64,000 nt of DNA from Metaphire vulgaris (lineage: Eukaryota; Annelida; Clitellata; Crassiclitellata; Megascolecidae), in assembly GCA_018105865.1 (NCBI GenBank), contig CM030832.1, forward strand, positions 10,800,156 through 10,864,155, given 5' to 3'. Positions within the stretch are counted from its first letter, which is position 1. Every line of letters begins with the position of its first letter. The translations under genes were made by a program, and so were the position numbers. The notes below the pieces were generated by a model. The model saw only the letters and a program-made list of their open reading frames with translations, was not told the origin of the DNA and made no database searches. Below, piece by piece: positions 59,571 through 64,000 of this stretch.

Positions 59571-61804
59571 CGGTTTTATGCATATTATGTATTATAACAC
59601 CAAACATCAATCAATCACCATAAGCATTATACGATTATTATAACACTCAATCAATTATGCAATCGAATAATCCAATCGTCCTTGCCAGTCATTAAACACA
59701 GTCTCACTATTACATTAGTTTGTTCATTATCATCGACAACACTCCTTCAATTCCTCAGATAATATGCAATGCAATATATGTATGTATACGTTTAGCTCTA
59801 ACTCACCAGACGAACCGATTATCTTCTGTTCCTCTGGGCGTCTGCTCCCACAGATCTCCCTCCTCGCTTGCTCTTTACTGTAGATATGCTTTTCCCCAAG
59901 ACTTGCTCTCTTCCAGATAGTCAGTCGAAATCTTCCTCCGAAGTGTCCAGAATTTCTCGGCCAAAAACCCCACCAGAACTCTTTCTCCCTTCCTTCCTTT
60001 TAAAGATTTTCTCCTCAGCCTTCGTCCGCGCGTCCTCCCCTCGCCTTCCGGCTCCTCCCGCTGGGATCCATGATCACTACCGATAATCGCTTCGTCTGGG
60101 CAGCCATACGCCACCGAATGCTGACTTTATATAGCGCTCAATATAATGCAATGATAATGTCTCTAAATGTATAATATTGTGCATAAAAATATGATTCTGT
60201 GCCTATACGGCACAGTAGGCCTAAACTTGGATGAAAGATTGGGGGTCCAGCCCTATGCCTTCGCACTGATCTATGGTAGAATCTCAAAAAGTGTGGGAGC
60301 TCGAGCCTAGAGGCATAATAGAAGTTGACGCCTATGATTTGGCCCACCCCGCCCACGGGTGGTGAAAATATTCGCAAAAACAGGATTTATTGCGCCACTC
60401 TGTATATTTAAGCCTGGATCAACATGCAGTGTGCGTCTAATTCAATCAGTCGATGACCAGGTAAATGTCAACTTCAATTTCAGCCCCTGTTTGGTTAGCC
60501 TAAGTACCTGATAATCTGCTCTCAAACCGGAAAATCATTTGAAAGACGTGCATAGACATCACCACGTGTCGACTTTCCTTCGGCGTATTATGGGGCCTTG
60601 CGATTGCCTTGCTCTGGTAGGCCAATTTTTGATCTAAAAGTGTTGGTTGTAAATTTGTCAAATAAGGACGGATTGACGCCTTAAGAGTAAAATTTGTCGG
60701 TCGCATGATTTGTGCTTCGTCTATAAATCTTTCTTTCACATAGGAGACTTTAGCTGTCAGAGCTGTCCATCAAAATTCAAGCCGCAAAAACCTCAGATCC
60801 TTCGGGAGGGTTGACGAGAGAGGTTAAAAGTGAAGGGTTGGAGTACGCAAGTATACTTTTGCGCACTCCAACCCTTCACCGCCGCTTCTATGAAAACTAG
60901 GCCTCTAGACGAACATGTTCATGACTCGGCAATCAAATTCTTAATACTTTTTGAATATATGACGGTATAGTATTTCAATAAAAGTTGTCAACCTCACTTG
61001 GTCGGAAATCGGAATTAGGCCACTGACCGACAAAATATCCCGCGATTGATCTGTGACCATCTGTCCGAATTAGGCCTAAGCTTGCCTTTCCTTCAACCGC
61101 TGACCGAGCCTGTTGTAGGATCTGATACGTGGATATGAATTTCGGAGCAGCTCTCGTCTAATTTAACAACTAAATCGACTGTAGGTCTAGCGATTAGTTT
61201 TCGTATGTATTCGATTTTACGTGTAGGCCTACTGTCAGCACGTTATGCTCTTCATAATTTTGATCCTTTTTGCTCTTAACCCTCGCCTAACCTGGCTAAG
61301 AAGTTATTTATTTGCCTACCCTGGGTCCATATGGACCCAGACTGCCTAAAGGCATCTTCGGCTGGAATATTTGTATACAAGTGCTTCAGGCCACACAAAT
61401 AAATAATATACTTTCCATTTGACTATAGGCCTAGTTATTAAATGACTATCGCTAGTTTTTCATAAATTTTGTTGTTTAATTAATAGGCCTACACTGGCGC
61501 TGTTAGTGAAGTCAATTCTCCATTTGTGCTTGTGCATAGTCCGACGCTTGTCAAATGTAGAAAACGTTTATGTTATACTATGACATGCGATATAACTATC
61601 AAATAGCAAAGGTATTCACATGATAATATGATACCATGATATTATGTTCAAGGAACAGAATGACTGGAAAGCGACACACAGCGCGTTTGCAGGCAGAACC
61701 ATGTACATTGTACATGTCTTATCCAATGTGCCTACCCTGTATGTCCTTTTTGCGATTGCATACTGCATAGCCTAATGTAACAATTTCTGGCCTTGTTTCC
61801 CCCA
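59571..61804. other. No gene seen; scattered repeats
   Basis: At 60225-60345 lies a unit (CTCAAAAAGTGTGGGAGCTC, GAAGTTGACGCCTATG) resembling the insertion inside the SINE at 31048-31158. A compact hairpin is listed separately. The GC-richer stretch 59840-60120 has open frames on both strands but no recognisable protein. Confidence 0.45.
60830..60879. repeat. Compact 50-bp hairpin
   Basis: GTGAAGGGTTGGAGTACGCAA pairs with TTGCGCACTCCAACCCTTCAC with a single mismatch, leaving an eight-base loop GTATACTT (arms given here without their outermost base). It stands alone in non-coding sequence. Confidence 0.9.
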
Positions 61805-63840
61805 TGGTTAGGTTAGGTTAGGTTAGGTTAGAAAGTCGATTTATATAGCGCAAAAACATAACGAAAAGTCAAAGGCTAGAGCGCTTTACACTAATACGAT
61901 GTCTCGAAGAAGTGAGTTTTAAGATTCCTAGCGAACGATTCAAGATTGGACTCTCTAGTCACATGGCCGGGTAATGCATTCCAAAGAATAGGGTTTCCGC
62001 ACTTGAACGACCTCTCGCCAAACTTTTGCTGTTCGAGACGGAGGAGGAACGACCAGTCTGACGTCTCGACTGGACCAGTTGCGGACGCCTGTCGTTAGAC
62101 GATGGTCTTAGGACCAACGACGCCAGGTAGTCCGGGAAAGCTGGATCGTGCAGGGCGCGGAACGTGAGGATGCACCTCTTGTAGGCAACACGCTCCGGGA
62201 TGCGAAGCCAATGCAGCTTCTCTTTCAGAAAAGGGGAGATGTGCTCTCCCTTCGAACTCCGAAGATCATCCGGGCAGAGGTGTTAGGACCATCTGCAGCC
62301 GATTGAGCTGGTAGTCGGGCAGGCCCCAGAGAATACTGTTGCAGTAATCGACCCGATTGATAATGAAAGCCCGGACTAGAAGAATCGCAGCCGAGGTTGG
62401 TAGGTGACGTCGGATCTCCCTGATCCGCCGCAGCTGATAATAGCAGGACCGGGAGACGTTTCCAATATGAACGTCAAACGTAAGCGATGCGTCGAAGTGG
62501 ACTCCCAAGAGGCGTACATCGGAGGATGGAAGGACGTGCTCTCCGTCAATCAGGAACGGGGCACAACTGATCAGGTGTCCCCTCCTCGGAGTCGCGAGCC
62601 ACAATAGTTCTGTCTTGCGAGGATTTAGCGCAAGACGATTCACGTCCGTCCACTTTTTGATCCTGGTGACGCAGTCAGAGATGCGAGCACGGAGCCCTCG
62701 GTGTCAGAGGGGAGGCAAAAAGAGTAAATTTGCACATCATCCGCGTAAGCGTGCGCCTCCAAACCGCAGGACCTGACTATGTCGCTAATCTCTGCGACAT
62801 AAAGAATGAAGAGCAGGGGTCCTAAAACCGACCCCTGCGGCACTCCACTGAGGACCCGGCGCGGGGACGACGTTTGTCCTTTCCAGCAGACTGACTGCGT
62901 TCTGTCCGTAAGGTAGTCGCGTAGCCAGGCGAGAACCTTGCCTCCGATACCATAGGAGAGTTCAAGTCGACGAATGATGATATCGTGGTCCACGGTATCG
63001 AAGGCCGCCGAAAGATCAAGCGAACAAAGAAGGGCCAGCTGGCCGTTCGCTATGGCGTCTACAATGTCGTTATATATTCGCAATACGGCAGTTTCAGTCG
63101 AATGGCCACGCCGGTACGCCGACTGATTCCTCGGCATGAGGCCATTAGATGCCAGGTAGCGGACCATTTGCAAATTCACAGCCCTCTCGAGCGCTTTCGA
63201 GAGGAAAGGGAGATTGGATACTGGACGGTAATTGGACATGACAGCAGGGTCAGAACCAGGGCGCTTAAGATGCGGATAGACTGCGGCGTGCTTCCAGGTC
63301 GAGGGAATTCTCCAGTCTTGAGGAGGTGGAGAAAAGCTTCGCGAGGAACGGGGCCAGTACGTCAATGGCCTCCTTGAGCAGCCATGCCGGAAGTGGATCC
63401 GCTGCGCACTGCTTATTGGGCGCTGATCGCACAATCGCCACGACGTCCTCCGTCGATAACGCGGAGAACTCGTCGAGAGTAGACCCGGAGTGTGCCGTGC
63501 ACTCTGCTGGACCGGCATCCGCAGTTCTGTCCCTAATGCCAGTGATTTTGTCATCAAGGTGTTGGTGGTAATTCTCCGCCGTGAAGCTGGACGGCAGACG
63601 GGAGCCGGGGTCAGCTTTACCGAGAAGCCTGTCGACCTTGCGCCACGTCATCTTGGAGTCAAGTGACACCGACTCCAAGGCATCCTTCCAGTATTTGCGT
63701 CCTTTGGACCGCACCAGGCGCCTACTGGCTTGGAGAGCCGAACGCCAGGAGTTGAGTGCTTCGGCTTCCGCGGTCGACCCAGTGCGTTTCATTTTGCGGT
63801 AGGATCTCTCGAGACGGCGAGACCCCATCAGCTCTATTAT
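61805..63840 (-). pseudogene. CR1/L2-like LINE with reverse transcriptase, broken
   Basis: Read on minus from about 63840: a basic stretch (RSYRKMKRTG), then NYRPVSNLPFLSKALER, AYRRGHSTETAVLRI, the motif A SLDLSAAFDTVDHDII, SGVPQGSVLGPLLFILY, the catalytic YADD (about 62740), LLGVHFDASL and NRVDYCNSILWGLP. Frameshifts lie near 63310 and 62650. The endonuclease domain is missing, so the copy is 5'-truncated near 63840. The 3' untranslated region carries TATATAGCGC in its plus-strand reading and ends in five GGTTA units at 61807-61831. The copy at 14513 is the same family. Confidence 0.85.
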
Positions 63841-64000
63841 ACAGACATCATGGTGCATTGTTGAAATAGATTTGACTGACTTATTCTTTTGATTGACATG
63901 TGACAATTTGATGTAATCTCATGGAAACCAGATATAAGAAAAATGCTCTTCACGTATTCTGCTTGCCAGAGTTTTGTTGATTTCTGAAGGGATTGCGCCC

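Noticed and set aside
59840..60120. A coding exon suggested by higher GC content
   Set aside because: Frames on both strands lack recognisable similarity and no convincing donor or acceptor bounds them.

Overview
This is a stretch of animal (metazoan) nuclear genome. It carries intron-split genes with GT-AG splice sites, vertebrate-like gene families (an inward-rectifier K+ channel, an AMPK beta subunit, an SLC35B4 nucleotide-sugar transporter), and a dense load of hAT, piggyBac, PIF/ISL2EU-like and LINE relics. The 8-mer TAGGCCTA is strikingly frequent in parts of it. I read it as an invertebrate with a repeat-rich, AT-rich genome; the sequence alone does not let me name the phylum.

Layout. 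1-4.1 kb: repeats only (a duplicated block, a G-rich minisatellite, a 412-bp hAT MITE, a LINE tail). 4.4-18.7 kb, plus strand: AMPK beta (PRKAB-like); six exons from the glycogen-binding module to the stop are certain, and a GC-rich open exon at 4416-4655 is a candidate first coding exon. Its introns hold old LINE and transposase relics, a 5S-rRNA-derived sequence and small hAT and piggyBac MITEs. 18.7-25.3 kb: intergenic, packed with MITEs, many with intact target-site duplications (TSDs). 25.3-35.3 kb, plus strand: a complete three-exon Kir channel gene with a TATA box, a mini-uORF and MITE-filled introns. 35.3-43.5 kb: intergenic repeats, including a 933-bp hAT and a Tigger-like element. 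43.6-51.3 kb, minus strand: a complete ten-exon SLC35B4 gene. 51.5-57.3 kb: a decayed non-LTR retroelement (zinc finger, reverse transcriptase, restriction-like endonuclease) joined directly to an intronless, frameshifted METAP2-like copy and ending in an (AAT)n tract. 57.5-64 kb: a LINE 3' end interrupted by a 1.3-kb hAT element with transposase remains, then a second, longer LINE on the minus strand.

The three host genes do not form a functional cluster. AMPK beta scaffolds the energy-sensing kinase, Kir sets membrane potential, and SLC35B4 imports UDP-sugars into ER/Golgi. The most unusual items are the retroelement-METAP2 junction, a Kir channel lacking all three acidic residues that cause strong rectification, a roughly 20-bp motif shared by MITE families with unrelated termini, and a piggyBac MITE inserted a few bases from a splice donor.
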